64,000 nucleotides of DNA, from positions 186,001-250,000 of the forward strand of contig JAMXBD010001109.1 in NCBI GenBank assembly GCA_024138025.1, in the 5' to 3' direction. This DNA is from Combretum micranthum. Lineage: Eukaryota; Streptophyta; Magnoliopsida; Myrtales; Combretaceae. Positions 38,201-51,132 of the stretch are shown piece by piece. Position numbers and translations under genes: made by a program. The stretch's first letter is position 1. Every line of letters starts with the position of its first letter. The notes under the pieces were generated by a model that was not told the DNA's origin, made no database searches, and was given only the letters and a program-made list of their open reading frames with translations.

Positions 38201-38688
38201 AAGAGGGCGTAAATCTTTTTCCTGTTTGGATTCTAGATTATCCAAACTTGTATCTGTACATACGGTTGAGTGCTTGCATTGCATATGATTTGTTAATAAC
38301 TTGTGTGATGTATGGTATGTCTGGTTATTCACTGAGCTGTGGTCTCCTACAGTCATTTCAGGTTCACTTTGCGTCCCTGGTTAGTTACATCCCGGAATAT
38401 GGCTCCGGTAAGGGCTTTGAAGCTATAAGTCTACAGATCTATTTTAGTTTGATGATTATGTACTATTAGAGTAGAATATTTAGTTGTATACTTCAACAGA
38501 GATATATGGTTTGTAATAGTTTGTAATGGTTATTCACTAAATCATTTCTCTCATATATTTGTTATTTCTTATCAAGCAACTTAAAAGATCCTGTTGTTTT
38601 TAAAACCTGTCATTCCCTGAAGGTAATCAAGTGATAATATTCAAGTGTAACTTGTTTATTACTACTAGGGTACCCTCGGGGCGTGACA
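35256..38688 (+). repeat. 3' LTR of the Tekay-type element
   Basis: 3,433 bp, aligning with the 5' LTR from end to end. It keeps the TATA run (about 36333), the GCCGGC block (36837-37130), the exon-like block at 37553-37613 (identical to 27824-27884) and the terminal GGGGCGTGACA. Visible differences include small gaps such as a one-base shorter run at 35713, and ATG to ACG just before the GTAAGT donor near 36511. Confidence 0.95.
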
Positions 38689-38693
38689 GTAGT

Positions 38694-38883
38694 TTTATGA
38701 ATGATAATCTTAAAAGTGTGATATTCGTTAAGCTAGGGTAAATTAATTTATTAGTTATTAATTCTTATCATCACCATTCAAATCATATTAGCTAGATAGT
38801 AGATGTAGGATAATCACTTGTGTTAATCTATGCTATAATCAATAGGTATGCTTGTCTAAAATTAATCGTAAAGTGAGTACAGA
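38694..38883. mobile_element. right part of the host repeat split by the Tekay element
   Basis: This 190-bp AT-rich stretch lies between the duplicated GTAGT and the next LTR. It should continue 24400-25546 once the Tekay element is removed. No further structure is visible. Confidence 0.3.
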
Positions 38884-41800
38884 TGTAAGTCCTCGTTTTC
38901 TTGGCAAACCGAACTCGGTTTTGCAAATCAAACCGGAAACAGAAACCCTAAAAGAGCACCTAGGGCTAGTATGGAACCTAAGAACCCTAAGTCTGGCGAT
39001 ACCGAGAATGAAACTCCGGAACAATAAAAATGAGTTAACTTTAGAATATAGTCCTAAATAATATACCGAAACATAAAAAGATTAGATTATGGAGAAATTC
39101 ATTCATTTCGAACCTGATTGGGATCTATTTTCAAAAATGAGTCCTTGAGACTCGAAAATAGAAAAATATTCAATAGGACTCTTTAGAACCGAAATTTAAT
39201 AAGGAATTCAAAAATATAACTTTAAGAACTTTTCAGTTTATAAAAATTACAGTTATAGCCATTTTATCGTATTTTCATTACTATCGATAATTTAATTGTC
39301 TAATCTACATTTTGATTTCTAGTCACACTATTCACCAAGTACAATCATCTATACCCTATTCTTACAACCTTACATCATATTCCTTACAATTTACTTTTTC
39401 AATACAATTTTATTACCTAAACTACTTTATTAATTTGAATTTTTACACAAAACAAAACTTACATCTCTCTCTCTCTCCCTCCCCTCCAAACAGGCGCCGC
39501 CCACGCGTACCCCACCCCTCCCCCCCCCCCACCCCCAGCGTATACACTTCAATTTGTTTTATTTTTCTTCATTTATTTAATCACACAAGCCCAAATTTCA
39601 TTTTCTATATAAACCCCTTTAAGCCTTACACTTTACACTTTACACCTTTCTTTCTTTTTCACCAGATCAAACTTTTGAATAATTTTTCTCTCCATGCTCT
39701 CTCTTTCCCTCTATGCCGTGAGCCTCCTCCCTCTCTAACACACACACACACAATTTTTTTTTCTTCAAGTTTTCTTGTTCCAAACATTAAATAGGTAATA
39801 GATCTAAATCCTACCACAAATAAAACATGTAATGGCAAGATCACACATGTGTGATTCCACGAAAATCCCCATAAGCTTTATGCAAGAGATGTGGAAACAC
39901 TTAAGCATGATATTTTTGCCATCACAATGTTGTGGATCTTTTCATTTAAGTTGTTTTACTATATTTTGCTATATTATTGATCTATATTGTTCATGTTGAT
40001 GTTTTTGTGTATATATCCTACTACTAACCTCATCTTCATAACATTTATCTTGCATTTGCATCCATAACATGAATGATATAATAGATTTATTTGTTTTGAG
40101 TGTATAAATGCCATAACATTTGTCTTATGTACATAAAAGACTTGTAGTGTGATAGTATTAATGGGGATGTCGCCAAAAACTTAAGATCTATTTTTGTTTC
40201 CACCAAAAACAAATTTTTAAATTCGGATCTTGAAACATACCCATTTTGAAAACCTATTTCCAACTCCAAAGTAATGATTTTACATAAAATATGAAGGGCT
40301 TATGGAAAAGGTATCATAAAGGAATGATTTTGATAAGTTAAACCTAGTTTTACTAAGAGATATTTTCAAAATGAGAAAGGTTACAAAAGTTAAGGTAGAA
40401 CTTGTTTCAACTCCAACAAGAACATAAAAATTCATAACTAGGAGGAGTTAATATGAAAACACCTATTTTCCAACCCCAAAATAAGAGTTTTATTAAAGAA
40501 ATGGAAGTCTTAGGGAATATGTTTGATTAGGACTAAATTTTAGAAAGATTAAATGAGTTGTACCCAAGAAACAATCTCAAACACAAATCACAAAATTCGG
40601 ATTTAAAAATGACTCCCACCTAAACACCTATTTTCAAATTCTAAAATGATGATTTCAATGGAGAAATGGAAACATTAGGGAATAGATGTAGTAAGGACTT
40701 AATTTCGACAAGAATAAATGGATTTTATCAAAGTATATCTCTAAAACAAAGGAAAGCTTTCATAACATAGATCAAACACTATTTTCATTCCCTATAATTT
40801 TTGTAAAATTCGTAATTAAGCAAGACCCCTACTTAAACACCTATTTTCCAACTCCTAAATGAAGAAATTTACTAAATTAATGAGGGTAATAGGCATATAG
40901 GTCATCGAGACTTTATTTTAGTAAAAACAAAGGTGATTTTATAAGAAACAAAACTAGTTTTTCTAAATCAAGTATTTTTGAATTTTTTGCAAAGTAAAAG
41001 TTTTCTAAAAATTCTTTTTAACCAAATATCATCAAGAGCATGCATATAGATAGCTCATAACATGTCATTCATGATAATAACTTGTTGATATTGCATGTAC
41101 ACTTAATATACATGGTAGGAACAATGTAAATTTCACAAAACAATTTTGGAAATGTGATTTTTAGCTATTGATCAAATTTGATCCAAGCTTTCCAAGACCT
41201 AAAAGTTTTCAAAACTTAGGAATAACATTATAAATAGATAGATCTTTCAAAGTAGATAGAAATCGACTGCTTATTTGCAAAATTTCGAGTTAAAATGACT
41301 AGGTTATGGCCGTTTTAAGTTGGAATTTCCAATAACCACGAAAAAAATTATGAACTTGAAAGTTTTTATTTAATAAGTTGGAATTAGTTATGGTTTGAAA
41401 TACTCATGTGGGTATTTTTTCATTTAGGTGACTTCAAATCGAAGGACTCCTTACCCCTAGATTATTACGAATAGAGACTAGTGTCCATGGCTGAGTAAGT
41501 CATACTTCCTATTTACACTTCCTTATTATGCTTGTAACTCATAGTTGCACTAGAATGATAGGCAAAGATAAAAATTGGAAATGCATGATAGGTAATTATG
41601 GGATTACGTATGTTGTCTTGATGTGTTGAGAAAAATGTGCTAAGTATATCGAAACCGGGTAATAATTGATGTATGTCCATATGCCATGATTATGAGTGTT
41701 TGTAAATTGATTGGTCATCTATGAAATTGCATTAATTACTATTCGGATTAATAAGTAATATGGACATAATCACTTCACGATGGGGATGGTGCGTTTAATC

Positions 41801-42505
41801 ATGATTGGTTCTCTGTGATCCATAAACGGTACGAATGAAATGAGATACCCGTGAGCCATAAAATGGAACAATAATTCAAGGTAGTATCGTACGATTGGTT
41901 AATCTACTAAACCCGAATAGAGGGCATAAATCCATTCAACATATGATTTCCGATTGATCATATGTCTTATATGCCCATATGGTTGTTGCATTTCATATGG
42001 ATTATTAAATCAACTTGATTGCATGTAATTGTGGGATATGTATATTCTGGAAGTATTTACTCACTAAGTTAGCGTAGCTTATACCCCCACAACTTCCTTT
42101 TGTTATAGTTTCCATACCTATGGTTACGTCATAGGACTTGGCCAACTCAGGTAACGTAAGAATAGGAGATTCCCCTAGAAGTTTATGTTTAGCTTTTGTA
42201 TAGACTTCCATAGGAAACCTTAAATGCTCGAGTTGTTGTCAAAAACTTTTACCTTGATTGATTATTATTATGCAGGGGAAATGCCCCTTAGTATTTCGTA
42301 AATGATCCTGAATATCTATGGTTTGTATTTTCATGTTTATTCTATCAAGTTAGACTATCTATCCCCAATTGCGCAAGTATTATATTGTCATAAGGGAAAG
42401 CCTTGCATCTAATACAAGACTTTTGAATGAATGTCGTAGTGATTCCTAAGTCTTGTTTAATATACGGAGGACTGTTACATTTAGGGTATTCTTTGGGGCG
42501 TGACA
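38884..42505 (+). mobile_element. diverged solo LTR related to the Tekay-type LTR
   Basis: About 3.6 kb beginning TGTAAGTCCTCG and ending CTTTGGGGCGTGACA, the same terminal style as the complete element. It has CTATATAAACC at 39605-39615 as TATA, a C-rich tract at about 39483-39537, an exon-like block at 41428-41494 homologous to that in the complete element, and a matching GGACATAATCAC region. No primer site or coding sequence follows 42505, so it is a solo or truncated LTR. The left boundary is uncertain: flanks ACAGA and ATAGG match at three of five bases at 38884, while an exact ATAGG occurs earlier at 38842-38846. The 160-codon frame at 39312-39794 reflects its pyrimidine-rich leader. 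Confidence 0.65.
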
Positions 42506-42644
42506 ATAGGGTTTTAATTTGACTAATTGCAATTAGTGACCCATCAGTTTTCCTATCATTAGTACCAAAACATCTTTTATTTACAGTAGATTCTAATTTG
42601 TTATAAAAAGACATGTTTGCTACATAAATCTAATTAAATTATCA

Positions 42645-42940
42645 TAGGTAAATGTGAAATTTGGTACCTAAACATTATACGAAATTTTGATTTGGTAGTT
42701 AAATTCCGAAGTAGTTAATTTAATATTAATCAAACTTTTCGTGTTCATTGCCTTGTTAACATCATTTGCTCCATTTATTGACAGAAAGAAGTAGTTTATC
42801 AATGTTAGATGCGTTAGGAGAGATAGTAAGAATAGTAACAAAAGTTTGATTTAACAATAAATTGATCAATTCAAATTTTAGCTACCAAATTAAATTTCAT
42901 GCAAGTTTAAGTAACAACTTCGACATTTTCTCCAACATAA
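42645..42940. mobile_element. Mutator-like MITE, family 2, copy C
   Basis: The left arm AATGTGAAATTTGGTACC and the reverse complement of the right arm (AAATGTCGAAGTTGTTACT) pair over about 75 bp, with TTAATTTA/TCAATTTA at the inner end. The layout matches copies A and B. The target-site duplication is not clear. Boundaries are approximate. Confidence 0.6.
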
Positions 42941-45900
42941 AATCATACATAAGAGTATAAGACCATTAAACATGTTAACATGTAATATTGCAAACTAAGA
43001 TGATAAATAAATAAATTTCTTTTAAATTGGCCAAGTTAGATCCCATAATGCAACAAGATGATCTTAAAATACCATTGTAACGGCATGAAACTATGTTGGT
43101 AATGAACCTTTAATAGAAGAATATGGAATTATATTAGAAAATCAATAGATGGACAAAGAGTATAAATAAATTAATTTAAAATTGATGTTTTTAGTGACTT
43201 AAAAAAGGAACTAATGTTTCACAAAATTAGTCAATAGAGAAATCAATATTTTGTAAAATTTATTTAAGGTATAAAGGTATGAGCAATTTTTTTATTAATT
43301 TTCCTCAACGACTCACTATGGATGCGTTATTTGACTCATTTTGCAAACGTTAATCTCTCTTTTTAACCATTCAAAATATTGATATCTTAGATGAACTTAT
43401 TACAATGGTGTATCTTGTTCGAACCAATATCCCTAAGCATAAGGAGCACAACAATTGCAAATTAGTGATTTGATTAGAGAATTTTTGCTCAGAATTCATT
43501 TTTAAATTATATATCAAAATAGACACTAATTGAAACTAATTACTAAAATTATTAAACTTGATAGTTCAATGTGAATTTGATGAGATAATAAAATGCACAA
43601 TCAATTATTTATTCATTGTAAACTATAATTAATTAGTCATATATATATATATATATACATGTTTTGTACGTATTTGTGGAGTTTTCTACAGGTTTTAGCA
43701 GAAACAGGGGATAGTCGAGGGCAAGCCAAAGTCAAATGTTAAGTAGTGACAAAGTAAAGGCCAAAGATCGACAAGCTCAAGAATAACCAAATTAGTGGTC
43801 AAAGGTCACGTCGAAGGCTCGACATGCTAAAGAATTGATGCACAACCAGATCAAACCTAAGGCTCGACAAAGCTAAAGACAACACAGTATTGGTTGAGTG
43901 TCAAATCGAGGCCTTGACACATTCAAGTTTAGGTGCAGTAGCTCAAATTTTGAGGCTTGAAGAAGAGTGAGTGTGGAGGCTGTCGAAGGCAAAGTTTGGA
44001 CGCAACAAAGTAAGGCGCGACAGATATTTGTCTGATGTTGATGTGGCTAGAAAAGAGTCGTCAAAGCGCATTTAATGTTTAATAGACCATAGACATTGTG
44101 TCTAATGGACTTTTGAATTTCAAAAGCTATTTATATGCAAAGTCCTAGAGATCACAAAAAGAACGAATGGCAAAACTCTTTTATGAACTAATTGTTGCGA
44201 TCAAACAAATTCTTTTTCTTTGGTCTCTTGTACATAATTTTTGCAAATATTAAGAGAGAGAAAATTTACTCTAGTGCTTAGTTTATATTTATTGCTATTG
44301 ATATAAAAGCACTTAGAGAAAGAAAGGAAATATTATATTTCCTTTGGGTGTAATATTACTTGTTTCGTGCTAATTCTTTTGAAATTAATACAGTGTGGGT
44401 AAAGACCTCAAAAGAGGCATTTGGTAGATTGTGGAAAGTAGGCAAAGAGCCAAACTCCACATTATATCTGTGGCTTGATTTTCTCTATCCCTCTTTTTTT
44501 ATTTACGCTTTATATTTTTTGTTTATTTATCCACTGCAAAATTATTTGTTTTGTGATCTGCTAAATGCTAAGATTAATTATTTTAAAATTTTGGGCAAAT
44601 ACTCAATTTATAACCTATCCCACCCGCCCCTCCCCACCCTCCACCCCCTAACAAAATCCCCATCCCCCCTCCCTCCCACCCAACCCCCCCCCCCCCAAAA
44701 AAAAAAAAAAAAAAAATTCCTAGTGTCTTTTCTAAAATAACTTACTTAACTTGCATGTTCTAGATGCATCTTAATTTTTCTAAAAGAATCACATGTTCCT
44801 TATGCAAGATATGTGCAGCCAATTCGCATATCTGCAATGCGAGATATATTTAAGTGATATTTCATATGTTAAGCATGTGATTTATGAATCACATCCTCTA
44901 CATGCAAGATAAATTTAAATAATTTGGGCCCACAGAAGTCGCATTCTCAAGATGCTATTTTAAGGATTTATTTTCATAATTTTCTCACCCATATTTTGTA
45001 TTTTGTGTTTTTTGTTTTTTTTAAAAAAGGATTAAACTAACCTTCACTCAAATATATTCATATATACATAACAATATAATCCACAGTGTGTGATATAAAT
45101 GTGCTAGATAATATTTTTAAGTTAATTTCAAGTTTTAGATCATTTTGTAGCATATCATGATACATTTGAAACTAAATTGGACTAAAGTGGGTCAACCTAG
45201 TTACTTGAAGTCAACTCGATATCTATTAAAGTCCAATTCCAATGTTTTCATGTGAAGCTTATACTTAGTTTTTATGTTGAGTTTGAGTGCAAACCGAGCC
45301 TCTTTATGCCTCAATATTATTTTAATTATACTTTTTTGTCCAAAACAAAATATGCCTACACACGTGTTTTCTTTTTTTCTCCCATTGTGTCTAAACAAAT
45401 TCAAATCAACTCAAAACTTATTGAAATCCATTTAAAATCTAATCAATTGTAAAATCCTAAACTCCACGGTACTCACACATAAAACTTTCTAGTCAAGCTT
45501 AAACTCTTAAATTTTTCCTGTTAAGCTCAAATTAAACATTGTACCATCTTGACATTTATCTTTATCGAAAACCATTTTAAGTGGGCAATGATTCCAACAG
45601 CCTGAAAGCAATTTTATTGAACTGAGCATCACACTTCTCTGGCTTCTGAGTTTTAGGACCATGAATATACCAATAAAGCTATCCAGCAGCATTGCAATTA
45701 GCCACTTTCCATCATGAGCGATCGTGAGCTTTGGCAGCGTATTTCAATCCATCAACCACCTCTGCACAATTAATAAACAAAGCTAGCTTCACTTAAACTA
45801 TTTGTCAAGTTGTTATCATGTCAATTTCAATCTTGACTCTTAAACTTGGCATGAGTTTGTAACCTTTGTTATTTATGATTATTAGCCAGGAAGTTAGGAC

Positions 45901-46217
45901 AAATTGAAATTGGTGTGAGTAGTTCTTACCTTATTCTACTTAGTATTGTGTCGTTATAAATTAATTTGTTTCGGTTTTGGATTGTGTCGTTTTTAATTGA
46001 AATTGGTGTTACTAGTTTTAGAAAGTTTGTTTTGGAAAGTAAAACAAACTTTCTATTTATACAAGCTCCAGTAATTAATTAGTTTCGTTATAAAATCTCT
46101 ATTACAGTCTACTATATATCATAATATTTTTTAAAAATAAGATTGTAATGAAATTACAGTGAAGTGAGCAAATAATTTACATACAACCCCAATGATTTGA
46201 CAATACTGCAACAAGAT
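42941..46217. other. intergenic, repeat-derived, no gene recognised
   Basis: AT-rich DNA. (AT)n lies near 43639-43656. From about 43690 to 44440 the base use changes (GACAA/CTCGA-rich words), resembling a decayed LTR or leader of a retroelement. A C-rich tract followed by an A-run lies at 44630-44718. At 45507-45770 (-) there is a coding-like patch with several stops (GPKTQKPEKCDAQFNKIAF in one frame) that I cannot assign. Confidence 0.4.
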
Positions 46218-47371
46218 TCAAATGGATATTATATCCATTAACAACCTCAAGTTTTGAGTACTGCTGCCACGAGGTCCTACAGCCGTCTCAGCTAATTGTT
46301 TGCTAGCAAGGATGTTTTTTCTCATCTCTGTCCATGTTTCTGGGGATTGAACCAGATCCTTCAAGATGCTTGCTACACCATTCTTAGTGAAGATACGTCC
46401 CTCTACAGCCACTCCCAACTTCCACACATCCGATATCATTCGATTGTTGATCCTATGATCCCCAAAGATTGGCCTACAAATCATAGGAACCCCTCCAGCA
46501 ATACTCTCCCGCAAGTAATTCCAGCCACCGAGTGTAATGAACACAGCGACTGCACCGTGTGATAAAACATCTACTTGAGGAGTCCAGGGCACCACCAGTC
46601 CTTGTTTCCCCATCCTTTCCACATGTTCTTTAAGGGACCATAGAAAGGGCACTCCGCTGCTTTCCAAGCCTTCCGCCAGTGCCACGAGTTCATTCTGCGG
46701 TGGTATTGCCACTGAACCAAAGCTAATGTAGACCACGGAAGACGGTTTTTTCTTGTCAAGCCAATTTAGACATCCGCTTTCGTTGGGAGCGGGCGTACGT
46801 GATGGTTTAGCTATCAAGTTGAAGCGACCAATAGGAAGACATTGCTTTAACTTGGATTTCAGATCGTAATTAATGGCAGGTTCTAGTTCTTCAAAAGAAT
46901 TTGCAACGACAGCAGCAGCCTCAGGGAGTGCTTTGCCCATTTGATGGAGCATGCATGAGAATTCCGACGTCAAATTTCCACAAACAATTCCTTTAGGTAG
47001 GTCATTGACATGTATACTAGTCATTCCTGGAATGAACATCAGGTTTTCATCTTGCCAGCCTAAGACATCCCCTGGATTACCATTCATAAATGAACTCGAG
47101 GATGTAAGTGAAAAATGACTGTCTTTTTATATCTCTATTCTATTCCTTAATAATAGTTGTTACATTACAATTTCCAGTTTTTATTCCATTCATCGGTAAT
47201 AGATATTACACTGTAGTTTTCTTACATTCAGCGAAGTAAGCAAACCATAAAAAAAATATAAAAATTGCACAAATAAAGGTGATTAAAAAAAAAAAAAAAC
47301 CTAACTTGCCTTGGCCTAAGATATCCCTTATGAAATCGGTATGGATATGAGCTGAAAGACAAGTAAGACCC
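46218..47371 (-). pseudogene. UGT78-like flavonoid 3-O-glycosyltransferase, 3' part (end of exon 1 and exon 2)
   Basis: These enzymes move a sugar from UDP-sugar to the 3-hydroxyl of flavonols or anthocyanidins in the cytosol. Next to the transposon, 47371-47301 encodes GLTCLSAHIHTDFIRD, the end of exon 1. An intron follows, then exon 2 (about 47106-46218) with FIPGMTSI, DLPKGIVCGN, NSFEELEPAIN and YISFGSVAIPP. The 44-residue PSPG box runs from WTPQVDVLSHGAVAVF to PIFGDH. Within it the usual HCGWNS is LGGWNY, losing the His that contacts the UDP phosphate. The last box residue is His rather than Gln. About eight residues before RMGKQGLVVPW are missing compared with relatives. Stop TGA is at 46220-46218. 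The 5' part lies beyond the inserted element at 54931-55414. Confidence 0.85.
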
Positions 47372-48036
47372 TGTAATGGGGTTTTTAAAATATTATTATT
47401 ATTTATATTTATTTGGGCTTAACTCATAGGGTAGGTGACAGGGTCTGACGAGTCCAATTCAATTATTGAGATGGCTTGGAGAGATTTGGCTTGGTGGGCT
47501 TGAAAGAGGGATCGTTGGATTGGTCCGCTATATCCAACCTTTCTCATGTAGGCTCATGCACACATAGAAAATGACTATTGGCCTTAACTCATGAGGAGCT
47601 CATTCAGGATAAACATGAATTGAGCTTACTCCATCTCATCCGTGAATTACTGAGGTGATTTGATGGTCATTATCTATGCCAAGTACCTATAAATACTCAG
47701 TCAATCCTCCTCTCTTGCAACTTTTGGAGAGAGAAGACAAACAACAATCTGTAAAGGAGATTCTATTCAGAAAGATTAAATAAGACAACTTAAGTGATTT
47801 CCACTCCAACTCCTTAAGAACTATAAGGTTGAAGCGCGAGGTCTACTCAAGCTCCCTTACCTGTCACTTATGCATTTGAGACACTGAGACTGTCTGTTCC
47901 TCCTCCCCTGTCATTCTCTCTAAGCCATCCCGTCATCAAGTGTCATTTCCTTAGCAGCACTCCGAAATCACGTACCAGGTACGAGATCTACGCGACGCGT
48001 ATATAACCACTACCAACATGGACTCCTACATCTACA
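47372..48036 (+). repeat. 5' LTR of the gag-only element
   Basis: 665 bp with TG...CA ends. CTATAAATACTC at about 47688-47699 is a good TATA box. It pairs with 54270-54930. The sequence right after it (TTTTGGAGACTCCATTAGGG, from 48037) has the layout of a primer site for an elongator tRNA, as in Tat/Ogre-type elements whose sites resemble TGGCGACTC. Confidence 0.85.
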
Positions 48037-48078
48037 TTTTGGAGACTCCATTAGGGAACTAAGGATTTTGATAGAGTC

Positions 48079-49745
48079 GTGATGGCACCTCTAAGAAGAA
48101 AGTCAAGTAACGCTGATGACAATGTGAATCAAGACATTATCAACCATAATCTCAACACCATTGATCCAAACATGCCAGCATTGGAAGATGTCAACCCTAA
48201 TGCAACGCCAATCCTACTGCTAACATGCACAGCATCATTGTTGACAATGCACAAGTTATACGTGCTATACAAGAAAGCAACACTGAGACGACACGAACCA
48301 TACAAGAGAATATTCAGGCCTTAAACTAGTTTTCAATTGCACTCACCCGTCTCATACCAAGCATGGCTGCCAATGCTGATGCACTCTAAGGTGTAGCCTT
48401 GCCAGGCCCCACCCCAGTTGGGCAGCAAAGCGCCCCCTCTTTATCCCACCCTACTGTTGCTCCTGCCATTCAGACAAATATGTCTCCTAGAGTGAGTGTG
48501 CAGACCCCATCACCATAGGTTGCTGCTGAGCAACAACCAGCCTCTGAAGCGGAAAATATTAGATCTCAACTTGGCGGGTCATCATCATCTTCACGTGTAC
48601 GCTACAATACCAAGACTACTCTCCTGCCTAATAGTGACAATGCAGTAGTTTCTCCAATTGCATCAACTCCACTTGTTGCACTAGTTGCTCTGTTAGTGTC
48701 TAGATCGAGGGAATCCTTTATAACAAAGGTAGACCTGGATATTTATCTGAAGGAAATTCAAGCTAAGTCCTCTGCGGGAGTACTGGACTTAAAGCTTTCA
48801 CACCACTACTGGATTGCAGTGAAGCTCTACCCACAGGACTATGTTAGTCTTAAATTCATGTTGTTCGATGGCAAGAAAGGTAGTGCTAAGGAACATCTGC
48901 TGAAATTCATTGGGCCATTAGAGGTTTATAGGTTTGAGGATGATTTAAAGCTGAAAGAGTTTTCTAAGTCTTTAACCGATAAGACATACACCCGATATGT
49001 CACTCTCCCCCCAAGGTCCATTGACTCATGGGGAACAATGTGCAAGTTGTTCTCTAATAAAAAATGGGTCGCCATCAATGATATGGGAAGAACAAGGCAA
49101 AAGATGAAGGAAGACCTTATGGACTACATTGAGCGTTTCAAAGAACGCACTTTGGATATTCAAGACACTTGCGATGAGAAAGAACTAGTGAAGATTTGCA
49201 TCCAAGGGATATTCACTTAATATGCCATCCACCTCGAGAATCTCAATCTGTGTTCCTTTGCTGCTCTCATTGAGAATGAGCGAAGGACCAACAACTCCGT
49301 ATCCAGGCAACGCAGAGAGATTAGAAGGTTTAGAAAGAGAGCTATAAATGTTAGCTCACTTCAAGGAGAAGACTCTGGAAACAACAAGAAGCCAATGAAC
49401 GATAAACCAACGAGCGCTCCACCAGCGCTCTCGTTCCCTTGCCCTATGGGGAAGGTTCATGTTGTGCTTGACCAATGGTTGAGAGATGAAAGCATCAAAC
49501 TCCCAAGGGTTGAATGCCTCCTTAATGCAACCAAGAAGAATGATCCTAAGTTCTATAGATTTCACAGGACTGTGGGTCATCTCACTAAAGAGTATTAGAC
49601 ATTCAAGAAGATATTCAATGAATGAGTCATTAATGGAGAGCTCGTCATTGAAGGTGATGATATACGCAATAATCAACTCCTCGCACACAATGCTCAGCCA
49701 GGCAAGTGTTGCTCATCATGATCTAAGAACTGAAGAAGAAGAAAT
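48079..49745 (+). pseudogene. gag: degenerate gag of the gag-only element
   Basis: The frame starts at ATG 48079 (MAPLRRKSSNADD) and can be followed, with shifts and stops, to about 49745. The Retrotrans_gag core is intact at 48696-49220: FMLFDGKKGSAKEHLLKFI, LKEFSKSLTDKTYTRYV, SWGTMCKLFSNK, LTD-like DMGRTRQKMKEDLMDYIERF. It ends at TAA where relatives continue (HLENLNLCSFAALIENERR is seen in the next bases). A later part at 49395-49600 contains KLPRVECLL and FYRFHRTVGHLTKEY, the usual degenerate zinc-knuckle-like end. This is the common plant gag of Tat/LARD elements. Confidence 0.8.
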
Positions 49746-50029
49746 AAGTTAACAAAGTTAAAAGTCATGCCTGATGGAAAATGATATGTTATTTAGGATA
49801 GGTCTATGGGATCTGAAGAAGTCTTCATGTCATTTTCAATATATTAAGAGTCTTTGTATGCAATTACAGTTGATGTATTTTTGTCATTACTTGAATAAAA
49901 TTATGGCTTGCATTCTCAAAGCCTTTTCAGTACGATTTCTCTTATTCTTGTTACTTTATAATTTTCTTTCGTTGCTGCAAAGTTAGAGATCTGTCTCCTT
50001 AGTACACAAAGATAGTTAATACGGCAAGA

Positions 50030-50990
50030 ATAGAGCATTAATTACATACGTTGTTGCTACTTGTAAGAGTATAATCTCCTAAGTGCACGATGGCATGACA
50101 ACCTGTTGAGCTTGTGTGCTATAGACTGTTAAGAGTATTGACTCTCAGGCACAGTACAAGCCATTGCAAAGACAACCTCCTTGGTAACTCATAATGGGCA
50201 GTCAAGTAGTGGGAAACACCCCCTTGACTAATAAAGCTAGAAATTTGGATCTCAGGTGATAAATGCCACATTTGCTGCTTAAAGCGCCATTGATTACTTT
50301 CTTAAAAGGAATCATTTAAATACTATCACTGGTAATACAAGGACCTTACTCCAATGAATAAAAAAAAAAAAAAGCTGTAAGAGGTCCCTTAGATCATTAA
50401 GTCTAAGCAAGCCTCATATTCATGATAGTCAATTGCAATCATAATATTTTAAACATCACCATTGCTTGGTAAGAGCATTGTCTCATAAGCACGTGATAAC
50501 ATGCTTCACTTATAGTGCTAACTGGTGGAAGCATTGTCTCTTAGGCACGTGGCAGCATGGTGTCATACCTACACATGGTATAAAGTAATGCTTTAAAAAA
50601 AAACATGTAATTGATGGTTAAGTATTGGAAAATACCATCTCAACCAACTAAATTGGACTATTAGGGTAACAAGCCTATAAAGCTCATAACGCTACCTCTG
50701 CTCAAAGCACGATCGATATATTACCCTAATTATAATAATATTGTTGCTAGCAAGTGAGAGCATTGCTCTGATGCGTGACATGAATGTCATACTAAGACGG
50801 CAAGCCTATGTAATACGATACTATTGCTACTTAAAGTGTGATCGATTCACTATTCTAAGTCATGATAATGTTGTTGCTTGCAAGCGAAAATACTACTTTA
50901 ATGCTTGACATAAGAATCATATAGCCTTTATTATATTGTGATCGCTGCTGCTACGTGAAAGCAATGCTTCCTAAATATAAGCACACACTA
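50030..50990. repeat. degenerate repeat array inside the gag-only element
   Basis: A motif like AAGAGCATTGTCTC followed by AAGCACGTGACA recurs near 50066, 50130, 50470, 50528, 50756, 50888 and 50958, each diverged. A larger unit is also repeated: CAAGCCTAT at 50671 and at 50803 each begin about 130 bp ending in GCAAG and a GACAT block. The stretch is non-coding. Confidence 0.55.
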
Positions 50991-51132
50991 CTAATGGCTT
51001 AATTCGAATTTTGATATTCACATATATAAAGAAAAGATCAATGACTGCAATAAATTCAAATCCATTCATTCAAGTAAACAGGAACGATAACACATTGTTC
51101 AGAATGGAAACAAAGTAACAATCATGTCTAAA

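Larger units (their letters stand above)
25547..38688 (+). mobile_element. complete Ty3/gypsy chromovirus retrotransposon, Tekay/Del type
   Basis: The element is 13,142 bp long with two LTRs (25547-28962 and 35256-38688) that begin TGTAAACCCC and end GGGGCGTGACA. The 5-bp duplication GTAGT flanks it exactly (25542-25546 and 38689-38693). The order is PBS, an extra 5' open frame, gag, protease, RT, RNase H, integrase, chromodomain-like tail and PPT, all on plus. The LTRs are near-identical apart from scattered substitutions and one-base gaps, so insertion is fairly recent. Coding frames are interrupted by many one-base shifts. Some may be sequencing errors like those in the host genes, so coding competence cannot be judged. 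Confidence 0.95.

Noticed and set aside
39312..39794. A 160-codon Ser/Pro/His-rich frame
   Set aside because: It lies in the pyrimidine-rich leader of the solo LTR around its TATA box; low complexity explains the open frame.
45507..45770. Coding-like minus-strand patch with GPKTQKPEKCDAQFNKIAF
   Set aside because: It has several stops, no recognised family and no splice structure; too little to annotate as a gene.
50030..50990. Possible CRISPR-like spaced repeats
   Set aside because: Units are highly diverged and unevenly spaced within a plant LTR element; no array structure exists.
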